Notes under the pieces: generated by a model
What the model was told of the DNA's origin: nothing
The model's database searches: none
Seen by the model: the letters and a program-made list of their open reading frames with translations, nothing else
DNA from: Ophiostoma sp. CBS 140.51
Taxonomy: Eukaryota > Ascomycota > Sordariomycetes > Ophiostomatales > Ophiostomataceae
NCBI GenBank assembly: GCA_029298735.1
Contig: JANSLP010000292.1
Span: forward strand, 1 to 40,675
Length of the DNA: 40,675 nucleotides
Direction: 5' to 3'
Translations under genes and position numbers: made by a program
Shown: piece after piece, positions 1 to 9,850 of the stretch
How positions within the stretch are numbered: position 1 is the stretch's first letter
How the letters are laid out: every line of letters begins with the position of its first letter

Positions 1-533
1 GCCGGAGGCGGTGTCGTGGCAACGTGGTGTGCCTGCGAGATGACGGTGTAGAAGAGCCGTTGCAGGATCGTGTCAACGGCCGCACCCACGCGGTCATCTA
101 CCTTGTATACGATAGAGAGGGCGGTGGTGAGGGCGTCGGCGTGTCCATTCGGGATCCCACAGATCTTGGCAACGTCCTCCGGGACGGCGGTAGTGAGTAG
201 TCCGGTAAGCGGCCGGGTGGTGTGCTCGGTGGCTGTGTTTTGCGGGATCGTGGGGGTAGTGGGTGTATCGTTTCGGCCGGGCGGCGTAGAGGGAGTGGCG
301 GACGTCGTGGCGCCCGACGTACGGCTACGTTTAGTCGGGGAGCGTTGTAGGCTTTCGGGGACGGTGATGACGTCGTTCGTATGGCGGTGCAGTGGGCTGC
401 TGGCCAGTGTCGTACTGTCTACAGTGGGGGGCCGCGCGCGCTTATTAGCCGTCGTCGTTTAGGGTGGCGGGGGGGCTATGCCGCGGAGCCGTGCCGAGGC
501 GGCCCGTGGCACGCTGGCCGCGGCGGTGGGCAT
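1..533 (-). pseudogene. Broken or partial coding stretch running off the left edge, product unknown
   Basis: Read on the minus strand, the frame is open from 458 to the window edge (about 152 codons) and has codon usage typical of real genes (third positions mostly C or G). The peptide starts with a Ser/Thr/Pro-rich, low-complexity half (residues such as PTKRSR and STPPGRND) and ends with a more globular half containing ...KICGIPNGHADALTTALS... and ...VYKVDDRVGAAVDTILQRL.... In the same frame an ATG at 533 begins 24 codons (MPTAAASVPRAASARL...) that end at a TAA at 459-461, so the reading is broken by one stop. It could be a pseudogene, a transposable-element ORF, a sequencing error, or two exons whose intron spans the stop. 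The plus-strand frames here look like shadows. I do not recognise the family. The 3' end lies outside the window. Confidence 0.35.
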
Positions 534-912
534 GCCGGCGGCAGTGCGGGTGGCACGGGGTATCGGGATGGACAATGAAGTAGACTGGTGGTCGACACGA
601 GGGAGTAAAAAGAAAATTTACACAATCGTCTGTCTAGGTTGAGTATTCTGTTTTGTTTAATATGAAATATTAAAGAATGATGATAAAAAAGGCAAAAATA
701 ATATGGCGTGGATTAAAGTAATTCAGCTGGCCTACTTTTCGTGCAGATAAATCCAGCTGTGGCATTATATCGCAACGGACAAAGATTCAGAATAACGAAT
801 AGTACCGGTTTAAAAACACATGATTGTTCGGGGAACAAAACGTTCACTTCCTTTAGCATGAGATCTTCAGATCTTCCTAGTTCAGTTAATATTCTGCTCA
901 TTGTCTGAAAGC
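534..912. other. AT-rich intergenic spacer
   Basis: A sharp drop in GC content follows position ~600 (runs such as aagaaaattta and aatatgaaatatt). This is the 3' flank of the F-box-like gene. No gene is supported; the short open frame around 713-955 has poor composition. Confidence 0.5.
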
Positions 913-3206
913 TCAACAGGGATAATAAACGTGTGAACGGCAGCCAATAAACCACAACTGCACGATGCAGTCAAGAGAGATGGGAAACCACCGTATTCTG
1001 CTGGTGTTGACTTGCTCCACACTGAAGACATCAGCCAGATATACGGGACCTATGATCTCTTCTTGTTCTGTGTCGCTTATGTCGTCATCTTCAACGTCGT
1101 CATAAACGATTCCTTGTTCCCGCGCCAAATCTTGTCGGCGAACGCGAGCCCACCCGAAGTAGATTCGTTCTGCCGACGTCAAGTCAATCGTCTCACCCAG
1201 GCGGTTGAGTCGGTACTCGCCTAATACATGCGGGGCTTTGTTCAGCTCCTCCTTGTAGTGAAAGAGCATCCCGCAAAGCATTGTCAGACCGGTAAGTCTG
1301 TGCCGCTTGTAAGATGGCGTCACCGAAGCCACGCCGTTCAAGTCCACCGCGGATGTTAGCTGAAAGGCGTGCTCATGGTGCATTGTCTTTGGGTCTCTCT
1401 CATAGAAGCGCACGGTAATGGGGCCCATGTCGCCGCGGCACTGAAGTCCTCCATGGACGCCCACATGGTGCACAGCCAGCCTCTTGACTCCATAGGGCGA
1501 TGCATTATAGGATAGGCGAGTGGGCTCGTCGACTGAAAAACTGCAGAAGTGATGATAGGTCTTGTATCGGCCTTGAGCCATTTTCGGATCACCTTCGATT
1601 GACAGCCATATGGCAGTGTGAGCAAGGATCATATTGCGGCCGTGGTTGGTTCTCAACAAGAAGTCGTCTGTGGTGTGCATTGTGTGGGTTTGCCGGTAGA
1701 TATCGGTAAAGCGCTCACCAGGGCCCATAGGGAAATGTATCCAGTTGCCAGTCGGGCACTGACGGTCGTAGTCACGGTAAAAGGACAGATCCTCTTGTTT
1801 CTCGTCGCCGCGGTGCGCACGCAATGCCAACAATCGTCCTTTCCCCCAAAATGCAGAGTAGGCTGTTGTTCCTGGAGCATTGAGAATGACCGAATCCATG
1901 TAGAAGGTGCCGGATCGCCACAAGCCACCGCCCATGTTCCAACGTCGCGTATAGCAGTCAAACATTAAAGGACCTGGTGGCGGCATTGGGGTACGAAAGG
2001 CATAGTCCCATCCTTTGTGACGTGTCGTTGCATCTCCAACGGCCAAAGCATGCACCGACCGAATTTTGATTCTGTCGCTGTACGCCAAGATGTTGTCATG
2101 GGGACGTAATATCATTGTGCGCCACCAGGCATCCGGGGCGGTGGAATATGGGAGATGGTAGGCATAGTCTTCGTATGTGTCGCCAGATTCACCGAAGCAT
2201 ATTTGGCGGACACCGAGGTGGTCCACAAGGGTGAACAATTGTGTCTTGCGAGACGCTGCCGGGCCATCAAGAAGCTTGCACCAATACAGCGATGACACAC
2301 CTTGGCTGTCTTTCTCGTCCGGTGGTGCCCTTGTCAACTGCTCAACGTATCTGACACCATCGATAAACATGTACCGTGCCCAGATGCCTTTCGTGAGACC
2401 CAGCTGTGCACTACAGCTGTTGTGATTTTCGACGGTCTCGTGCACGGCATGCACCGTCAGCCACTGCACCATCTCATCATCAAGAATCAGTTGGACAATT
2501 TCGGCGGGCAAACGGTGGACCTGGAGTCCAAGGAGTAGACTTGGCAGTTGCTCTGCCAAGATTCGCCTGATGCGGTCTTTGCGGCGCATGTCCTGCGACC
2601 ATGTTGGCGTCAACCAGTATCCAAACGCAGGAAAATACTTGCGCGGCGGCAGAGCCGCCCCAGTTTCGCCCGTAAAATGGCCCCAGGCTTCTAGACATAT
2701 TCCGTGGTAGGCATCTGTGTCACTCTTCCCGCGTATGTTTGTCTTTTCATCCATGTCGCGGACCATGCAAATGCGCACATTCGGTTTCCGGCGAATATGG
2801 ACGCTGTGAAGGTGGCTGTATTTAAAAGGACCGACAATTTTATGACCACCGCTTTCTTTCATGTGTCAGGGTGAGCAGTAAGATAAAAGATGGTGAGAAA
2901 GGGAGAAAGTCACATACCGACATGGAACGCATCGCCCTTCTCGAATGGGAACCGGCAGAGTGCACATCGAAATGTTGCATTGTACTCCAGGGACCATTCA
3001 TTCCCACCGGCTGCGCTGTTACCTGCCTCGCTGCCGGCATCGCTACCGGCCTCTATGGCAGCAGCAGCACCACCACCGCCGTTGTCGTCAATTTCGCCAT
3101 CCGAGCCGACATTATTCGTGTTCTCCGCGGTGTCAGTGTCCTCGGCGACATCGGTATTGACTGGATTGCCGACAACGTCGCCGTCAACATCACTAGTGTC
3201 TGACAT
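913..3206 (-). CDS. F-box-like fungal protein of unknown function with degenerate N-terminal zinc-ribbon-like segment (2 exons)
   Basis: Exons are 3206-2918 and 2855-913; the 62-nt intron (2917-2856) has a GTATGT donor and an AAAG acceptor and joins phase 1 in frame, giving 743 aa. The start is the ATG at 3206 (MSDTSDVDGD); the frame upstream has no convincing start. Residues 1-70 are an acidic Asp/Gly/Ala-rich tail. Residues 80-96 (FRCALCRFPFEKGDAFHV) carry a CxxC followed by a Gly-Asp, and residues ~107-117 read FKYSHLHSVHI. This layout recalls a group of fungal proteins with a CxxC-F-GD ... FKY-H ... HxxC start followed by an F-box. Here the later ligands are mostly gone; only YHGIC at ~146 remains. 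LPAEIVQLILDD at ~212 resembles an F-box opening. The remaining ~500 aa match nothing I know. A role as a substrate adaptor is only inference. The last ~30 residues are hydrophobic and odd, and may be a mis-called tail. Confidence 0.75.
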
Positions 3207-3949
3207 TTCTGCATGTGCACTTTTGCAGTGTGACAAATGATCGAATTTGTTCTTGCGTGACGGATGTCGAAAAGGAGAGGGAAGTTGTGAAATTCGATGG
3301 TCTGGGCAAAGAGGATCATCCAAAGTGTGCCTTGTAGCCTGCAACATCCTTGCACAGCACGTGATAAGAGCCGCAGCAATTGAAGGTTTTCTTGGCAGAG
3401 ATGATATTTTTGGCAGCAATTAATTGGTGTTCCTGTTCACTGTCCAGACTTTTAAATCAAATCAACTTGTGGTATTGGTGTTTTGTGAAGTAGCGACGTA
3501 TTTTTGTGAATAGGAGTAGTGCGACTTGAGGCCATAAAAGCCACACGGAAGTGTCTTATTCCCACCGAAGATCTGGTAACATGCTGTAATGAGACACCAG
3601 GCTAGGTATTACAGGGCGAAAATTCTCCCAAGTTGACATTCTTTCAACGGTTGTGTAAGTACTCGAGTCCACTTTCCAGGTAAAATCAAACGCATATCTA
3701 TTTGTACATGGAGAATTTGAATCGCAGAATTATTTCCAGACGTGATGCAATGAGAAGTAGTTGAAATTAAAATTTAATAATATTTAGGAATAATTTTAAA
3801 ATATGAATTGAATTCTATTCATCAAGAGTCTAACAACTATTGTAGTGCATGTATACACAACCAAGCGCCCGAAATACCGCCTGCAACAAGGAATTTGATG
3901 CTGAAGAAATCCAAAGAACTAAACTACCCAGGAAGAACTCTCACACTCC
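3207..3949. other. Intergenic region, AT-rich toward its left-centre
   Basis: This holds the upstream region of the F-box-like gene and the 3' flank of the permease. 3420-3880 is AT-rich (for example aaaatttaataatatttagg near 3770). I see no gene or RNA. The AT-rich patch could be repeat-induced point mutation or old repeat debris, but no identifiable element remains. Confidence 0.5.
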
Positions 3950-5617
3950 TTAGAATGTCACATAAGTGAGCATGCGCATGTACCAGGGCTTGGCGTAGTA
4001 CTTGTCGAGCATCTCGAGCTCTGTCTCGGACAAGAAGCGGCGGCCGCTCTGAAGGTCTGCAGTGGCCGGATCCTGCATCTTGGTGCGGAAGTAGAGCTTG
4101 TAACTGAGGTAGGCAGTGACAAAGAGCGGCAGGCAGAGCATGTTCTGGAAGAAGATGGTGGCACTGGGGGCGTCGCCAATGGGACTGGCCGAGACGTAGA
4201 AAGTCGCAGCGAAAACGAACAGGGTGGTGCTGAACAGGAAGATGGGAGCAGCAGGCCACCAGCGTAGCTTGAATGCGTGAGGCAGGTCAAAGGCCGGGTC
4301 GCCCTGGGCTTTGAGGGCGCGGTGCATGTAGTAGTTCGTCAGAGGGATGGTCATCCATGCGAAGAAGGTCGTTGTGGCCGAGACAGACGAGAACCAGGTG
4401 AAGGCAGTGGCACCGCCAGTCGACAGGTTGATGTAGGTCAGGACAATGCTGATCAAGGAACAGCAAGCAGTGGAGTAGATGGGACGGCCATAGCGGTCAA
4501 CCTTACCGAAGATGGCAGGGAACATGCCCATACGGGCCATGCTGGTCTGGATACGGGAAGCCGTGAAGATGGACTCGGAGCCAATGCCGGCAAGACCGAT
4601 TAGCAGAACCACGTTGATAATGTCGGGCAGAACCTTGATGCCAACCCTGTCCATGACGATAACAAAGGGCGAGCTGGCAATCTTGCTGGAGGTGTCGAGC
4701 AGCTGGGGGTCGGTGTAGGGAACAAGGACGGTAATGTACACACAGGCCGACATGTAGATCAGTATGATGCGGATGAAGAGGTTCTTGGCAGCACGGGGCA
4801 GCTCCCAGCGGGGGAACACGGACTCGCCGACAGAGACACCGATAATCTCCTGACCACCAGTGGCCCACGAGGCCAGAAGGAAGACAGAGGCAATGCCCTT
4901 GAAGCCGTTGGGGAAAGCCGACAGCGAGGTGTAGTTGTAGCCACGGTCGATGGCGTCACCGCCAAAGCCAATACAGACGACAAGCATGGTGAAGAGAACC
5001 ACAAACGTGAAGAGAACCTTCATAACACCGGTGCCAAACTCAAATTCGGCAAAAACGCGGTTAGGCAGAAGGTGCTGGCCAAGAACAATGACAAGGTAGA
5101 CGGTGTACCACGCCGCAGGAGGCACCGAGGTCGTCCAGTAGGAGATCACAATGGGCACGACAGCACCCTCGGCAGCAACGACAGTCAAGGCACCGAACCA
5201 CTCGCAGAAACCGAGAGCAAAACCCAGGGCCGGATCGACGAAACGGCTGGCGTGGTCAATGAACGAACCACTGGTCGGGTACAGACTCTGAGCCTCAGAC
5301 AGAATGTTCATCATGACCAAGGCCATGGTGCAAATCAGGCCGTAGCCAATCAGCATACCAGGGGCCGAGCCGTTGCGGAGCGCCTCACCACTCGAGACGT
5401 AGACACCCGAGCCAATGTTGGCGCCGAGGGCAATCATCTGAATATGGCGAGTGCGGAAAGTACGGCGAAGCTTGCCCTGCGGCGCGCCGGCGTGGGCGGT
5501 GGTGATGGCGTACTCGTCGCCCTCTTCGAGAGGCTCGACGGTCTTGAGCATCTCGCCGGTTTGCTCGCCGGAGAAGCGTCCCGTAGGCGCGACGGTGATT
5601 TGTTCCTCGTCTTTCAT
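3950..5617 (-). CDS. Amino-acid permease of the fungal AAT (APC superfamily) type
   Basis: 555 aa, single exon, ATG at 5617. Residues 1-50 form a hydrophilic cytosolic tail. The family signature begins at ~54 with RTRHIQMIALGANIGSGVYV, corresponding to the substrate-binding break in TM1 (usual form G-x-IG-x-G), followed by SGEALRNGSAPG and GY at ~76-92. About twelve hydrophobic segments follow, including one at ~130-155 (LGFALGFCEWFGALTVVAAE) and one carrying GIGSESIFTASR typical of the TM8 region. The tail YYAKPWYMRMLTYVTF ends the protein. Known role of the family: proton-coupled uptake of amino acids across the plasma membrane. The substrate cannot be read from the sequence. It diverges from a Zn2Cys6 regulator gene, which may control it (inference), and GATA motifs lie in the shared promoter. 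Confidence 0.92.
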   Translation of the reverse strand: MKDEEQITVAPTGRFSGEQTGEMLKTVEPLEEGDEYAITTAHAGAPQGKLRRTFRTRHIQMIALGANIGSGVYVSSGEALRNGSAPGMLIGYGLICTMALVMMNILSEAQSLYPTSGSFIDHASRFVDPALGFALGFCEWFGALTVVAAEGAVVPIVISYWTTSVPPAAWYTVYLVIVLGQHLLPNRVFAEFEFGTGVMKVLFTFVVLFTMLVVCIGFGGDAIDRGYNYTSLSAFPNGFKGIASVFLLASWATGGQEIIGVSVGESVFPRWELPRAAKNLFIRIILIYMSACVYITVLVPYTDPQLLDTSSKIASSPFVIVMDRVGIKVLPDIINVVLLIGLAGIGSESIFTASRIQTSMARMGMFPAIFGKVDRYGRPIYSTACCSLISIVLTYINLSTGGATAFTWFSSVSATTTFFAWMTIPLTNYYMHRALKAQGDPAFDLPHAFKLRWWPAAPIFLFSTTLFVFAATFYVSASPIGDAPSATIFFQNMLCLPLFVTAYLSYKLYFRTKMQDPATADLQSGRRFLSETELEMLDKYYAKPWYMRMLTYVTF

Positions 5618-5737
5618 GATGGACGGGGACGTGTGGTGAAGAAAGAAAGAAATTAGGAAAGAAAATGGAGAAGGTTGAAGAAGATGGCGAGGAGAGGTGA
5701 GCGTGGTCTTGACCGTCGATCTCGGTCAGGGCTGTCC

Positions 5738-5744
5738 TATATAT
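5738..5744 (-). promoter_or_regulatory. Candidate TATA box of the permease gene
   Basis: TATATAT lies ~120 nt upstream of the permease start codon, a usual distance for a fungal TATA element when the leader is short. Transcript data are not available. Confidence 0.4.
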
Positions 5745-5786
5745 GCATCAGACACGAGGAGAGTATGCACCCTGCGTTCGTGTTGA

Positions 5787-6127
5787 CTATCTGCAAGTAT
5801 GCAGGGCTGTTTGGTCTTGGCCTGCACAACAACCCCGGCTGCCGGTATCTCTTGTCGCCGGCGCGTGGAAGCGAGCCAGGTTGAAGGATTAGAGATTGGG
5901 TACTGGGATTGGAACGGGGACAGGAACCGAGTTGGGAATCCACCAAATCCTGGGGAGAGAAACGACGAAACGACGTCGAAGAAACAAAAATGCTGGCCGC
6001 CATCATGGGTATCTGCACTCCGCGTAGCCAAGAAGTGGCACTTGACACTTATCGTTAGTGTCAGCATGAAAATCAATGACAAGGACATGAGTTTCCAGAG
6101 ACACAAAGAAAGGTTGGCATCTTATCT
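5787..6127 (-). promoter_or_regulatory. Three HGATAR (GATA-factor) motifs upstream of the permease
   Basis: On the minus strand AGATAG occurs at 5787-5792, CGATAA at 6049-6054 and AGATAA at 6122-6127. All three have the same orientation, pointing toward the permease. AreA/NIT2-type nitrogen regulators bind HGATAR, and an amino-acid permease is a usual target. Such motifs also arise by chance, so the link to nitrogen control is inference. Confidence 0.35.
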
Positions 6128-6744
6128 CGGGCTCATGAACGAATGAGGGGCCGCCAATTGACCGCAATCTGCCACAAAGCCATCAATTTTTGGCACAATC
6201 TTGCCCCGATACCCCTGCCAGGGCCCAGGGATAGCCCTAAATATCTAGTAGACACCAGTGGCCAACAACGCCGACGATGGCATGGCACAACGCTAATGAC
6301 GGGGCTAACTTTGCCGGGGGCAGGACCGAAGAAAGAGGGGAAAAGAGACAAGCCAAGACGGGGCGATACCACGACACAGATACTGGATCAAGATACCGTG
6401 GGTGATTAGCCTCGAGGAGGATAGTCTCAGGATAAGCAGTGCCGTGAAGAAAAGACAACCATCGAGAGGGGAAGAAAGATTGTCATCTGTAATATTAATA
6501 CTGGCAAAGGCCAACGGCTTCGGAGCTTCACCACCTCTTGCTGGCCTTCAAGACATGATCTAACTTGACGATCTGCCATTCTTTGCATTCGCCGAAGTGG
6601 ACTGTCGCGTGCCATCTTTTCCTCCGCATTTTGTCCTCCGCATATCCACCTCACCTCCCTCCGCAACGGGCCACTTTTGCCATTCATTGACAGGCACAGC
6701 CAGACACAAGTCAACGTCCGAGACTGACACCCTTAATCGAAAAC

Positions 6745-9259
6745 ATGACAGACGACCCAACTGACAGACCCGTGTGGAGCCGAAATCAGCGCACGGCATG
6801 GTAAGAACGTGAAAGGAAAACGTGGCAGTGGAGGCCATGTAGGCCACCCGTCAATGCTGACCATCACTGACACTGACTTTGGCTACAGCCGCCGATGCCA
6901 TGCACGCAAGGTCCGCTGTGATGCGCCTGCTCCTGGCCAGCCTTGCTCAGGCTGTCGCTCATCAGGCACGCCCTGCATAGCCCATGAAAAGCGGAGACGT
7001 AATGTAAGTCAACAGCGGAGAGTGAATGGCAGTTTCTAGCCGCCGCTTAAACTTTACTGACCGTCTCCGTAGCGCGGCCCCAGCCGGCCTTCGATGCCGA
7101 TACCGACGTTGCTGCCGTCACCGTCCGTCAGCAGCCGGAGCTCGACTGTTGTGGAGCCACCAAGACCGGCACCACCAAAGAGACCTCAGCAGGCACCGAG
7201 TCACTCACCACCCACATTCAACAAGACACAGTGGAACGAGAGTGGTGCGGGCTACTACCCTGGTAGCCCCAGTCAGAGGAGCCTTACTGCTGTGGCCGGG
7301 TCACCTACCCATATTGCTCCACCATCCCGACCTCCGGCTCCGAACAGTGAAGAGGTCGGCCGGGCCGCTGCGGTGTTGTCGTCGTTATCAGCACCGAAAA
7401 CGTTTGAAGATCAGGACAACAATAATGAGGAGGATGACACTGGTGACGCCGCTGTCAACAACTCTACTCCAACAGACATTACCCACCATGTCGACGCCGA
7501 TGGCGCCAAGAGCCACCTGGTGGAGATGCTGGCCCAGGAAGACATGGAAGATCGTGTCATGCAGCGCGGTGTCCGTATTGTCTATGTCGGTCAGGAATAC
7601 TCCAACATCCATTACCTTATTCGTCAACGGGCCCGCCGTGCCTCATCGGCACTCGTGCACCACTTCCCCTCCAACCAGATTGCCCGCCGGTACACGAGCC
7701 ATGAGCTGGACCGCATTCCAAGAGAGGCATTTTCTCTACCACCCAAAGCTGTCGTCGATGCTCTTCTGTCAGCTTACTTCCGGCATGTTCATCCCGGCTT
7801 TCCCGTGCTGGATAAGGCCGCTTTTATGGGGCAGTACCGTCGACGAGATCCACAAAACCCACTGAGTCTGCTGGTCCTCCAGGCTGTGCTCATGGTCGGC
7901 GCCCATGTCTGGGGTGGTGATGATGGCGAAGACTATGCTCGCGTTGACCCTGACGTTGCAGCTGCATTGCAAGATCGAGCCTTCCTCAAGGCTGCCTTCT
8001 TTCGTCGAGCCAAGATGCTGTTTGACGCCCGCTTTGAGTGGAACCGGGATGTTGTCGTCCAGGCTGCGTTGCTCTTGATGTGGCACTCCGAAGGTGTTGA
8101 AGACATCGGAGCGAACTCATACTACTGGGTCGGTGTGGCGGCACGGACTGCATTGGGTCTGGGAATGCATCGAGATACTCGTGCGAGCACACTCGTCGCA
8201 ACCGACAAGAGACTCTGGCGCCGTCTCTGGTGGATGCTCGTACAACTGGACGGTATTGTCACTCTCTCTTATGGTCGGCCACCTGCCATTCGATTAGATG
8301 AGAGTGACGTTCCCGAGTTGACCGAAGAGGAACTCACTGAGACCGACGACGGTGAAGAAAGTGGCATTGATGCCCCGTACATGATCCATCAGATGCACTT
8401 GTCCTGCATTGTGGCCCGAACACTGCGGGATCGATTTGGACTGCAGGTCCCTCCAGACCGTCGTCGGCAAGCCCTGGTGGATGCCGACCAGCGACTTGCC
8501 ATTTGGATGGCCCGTCTACCGCCATCTACAGCCGCATCGTCCTCGCCATGGGCCACGATGCTACATCTCACCTACAACAATGTCCTCATACTTTTGCATC
8601 GGCCTCCCCCTTCATCATCTACAGACAGTCCGACCGGTGCCAGTCAGGAGAGTATGGGAATCTGCTCCGCGGCTGCAGGTGCTATCGTTTCTCTCCTCGA
8701 GGCAGCAGTAGCTCGTGGACAATTGCGCTTCCTGAATGTTTTTGCGGTTGACGCTTTACTTACAACGCTTATTCAATTGAGCGCTGAGATACGGATGGCA
8801 AATCCCATCCTGGCTGGCCACGCCCGGCAACGGTTCGATGCAGCGATGAATATTTTACGGAAACTTGCCGGCATCTGGTTGCATGCGGAGATTGTGCTGC
8901 GTCTGTTTGAGGACAGATCTGAGAGGGCTCGTCTACTTGGTAAAGATGGCAATGCGATGCATGTCCAAGGACCGGCAACAGTTCCGCCGACTAACTTGCT
9001 GGACGTACCACCCGCCTACTCCCCACACCCATCTCAACATCCCGTCACACCTGGCAGCACTTTACCGATGGACAGCTTCCAATCGTTGCTGATGTCCTCA
9101 ACTGGGATGCAGCACCAACAAGGACACGATCAGCAACCACAACATCAACCACAGCTGGTCCCGATGAACGATCAGCTGGACTGGACCAATCTCTACTGGG
9201 AGAACGGCCTGGCCTCGCTCAGTCCATTTTCGGACATGCCAATGTATCTGTCACTGTGA
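6745..9259 (+). CDS. Zn2Cys6 transcription factor with fungal_trans domain (3 exons)
   Basis: Exons are 6745-6800, 6889-7003 and 7073-9259 (785 aa). Intron 1 (6801-6888, GTAAGA...CTACAG) splits a Cys codon of the zinc cluster; intron 2 (7004-7072, GTAAGT...CGTAG) is phase 0. Splicing restores TACRRCHARKVRC...PCSGC...TPC, with cysteines at 19, 22, 29, 38, 41 and 48. A Ser/Pro-rich linker follows. A mid region near residue 220 (VYVGQEYSNIHYLIRQRARR) recalls the CTF1-beta/FarB-like regulators, a weak resemblance. The fungal_trans (PF04082) core follows: LLSAYFRHVHPGFPVLD, then YYWVGVAARTALGLGMHRD and RLWRRLWWMLVQLDG. The tail is Gln-rich and ends with an acidic/aromatic stretch (DQLDWTNLYWENG), a likely activation domain. 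Nuclear DNA-binding regulator; targets unknown. The divergent permease is a candidate target. Confidence 0.92.
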
Positions 9260-9850
9260 TCTAGAACATCGACCGAGCAAATAGTGTTGGAGAGAATAAG
9301 ATACGAAAATGATAACAACATTGAAGACAACGCAAGGTCCCTAACTTAATCAAAACAAAGAAAACTGTTGTATCTCACCGGCGCCGTGACAAGGATGTGT
9401 TGTTCGCTATCTCGGCGACCAAGTTCCTGTCAACTAACGAATCGCCGATTGCGGGTCATTTGGCGTTGAAGTCACCTTTCAGCTAAAGTTTTAGCGTCGG
9501 TGCGGGCGGTGCGGAAGGGCCGCAATCTTCGGCGCCGTGGGCCAATGAGAGGCCACCATTTCCAGTGTAAGCTGCCGCTTCTGGCCACCAAGACTGCCAA
9601 CGGCTGTTTCTGGCAGGAACGACCGAGAGACACAGACAACAACCTCTTCAAGGTTTAATACCGCCATCGATAACACCAAGGGCAAGGAAAATAGATTTGC
9701 AAAGTCAACGATACTAGTGACGACAAGAACGACGAAATTAGACTAAGCCTTTTGACTTGGTCTTTTTGGTCAAGATTGGCCTCTATTTTTCGACATCAAC
9801 GACACATCGAACACACTTACCCTCCTTTACACACCATATTCGACATCACT
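9260..9850. promoter_or_regulatory. Intergenic region and promoter of the DUF3445 gene
   Basis: This holds the 3' flank of the Zn2Cys6 gene and the upstream region of the next plus-strand gene. I see no coding frame with good composition. The last ~80 nt (cgacatcaacgacacatcg...) have the C/A-rich look of a fungal 5' leader. Confidence 0.45.

Larger units (their letters stand above)
5618..6744. promoter_or_regulatory. Divergent promoter region between permease and Zn2Cys6 regulator
   Basis: This 1.1 kb spacer separates two gene starts facing away from each other. It contains a TATATAT at 5738-5744, placed about 120 nt upstream of the permease ATG, and three HGATAR motifs listed separately. 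The part nearest the regulator (6640-6740) is pyrimidine-rich, as in many fungal leaders. The open frames in it are short and overlap each other on both strands, so I do not call any. Confidence 0.55.

Noticed and set aside
70..578. Two plus-strand open frames at the left edge
   Set aside because: Low-complexity Val/Gly-rich translations; the minus strand has the better codon usage, so these look like shadows.
713..955. 80-codon minus-strand frame downstream of the F-box-like gene
   Set aside because: AT-rich composition unlike the neighbouring genes, overlaps the end of that gene, no recognisable motif.
5072..5656. Long plus-strand frame (194 codons) opposite the permease
   Set aside because: Exact antisense of the permease coding sequence with biased composition; a shadow frame.
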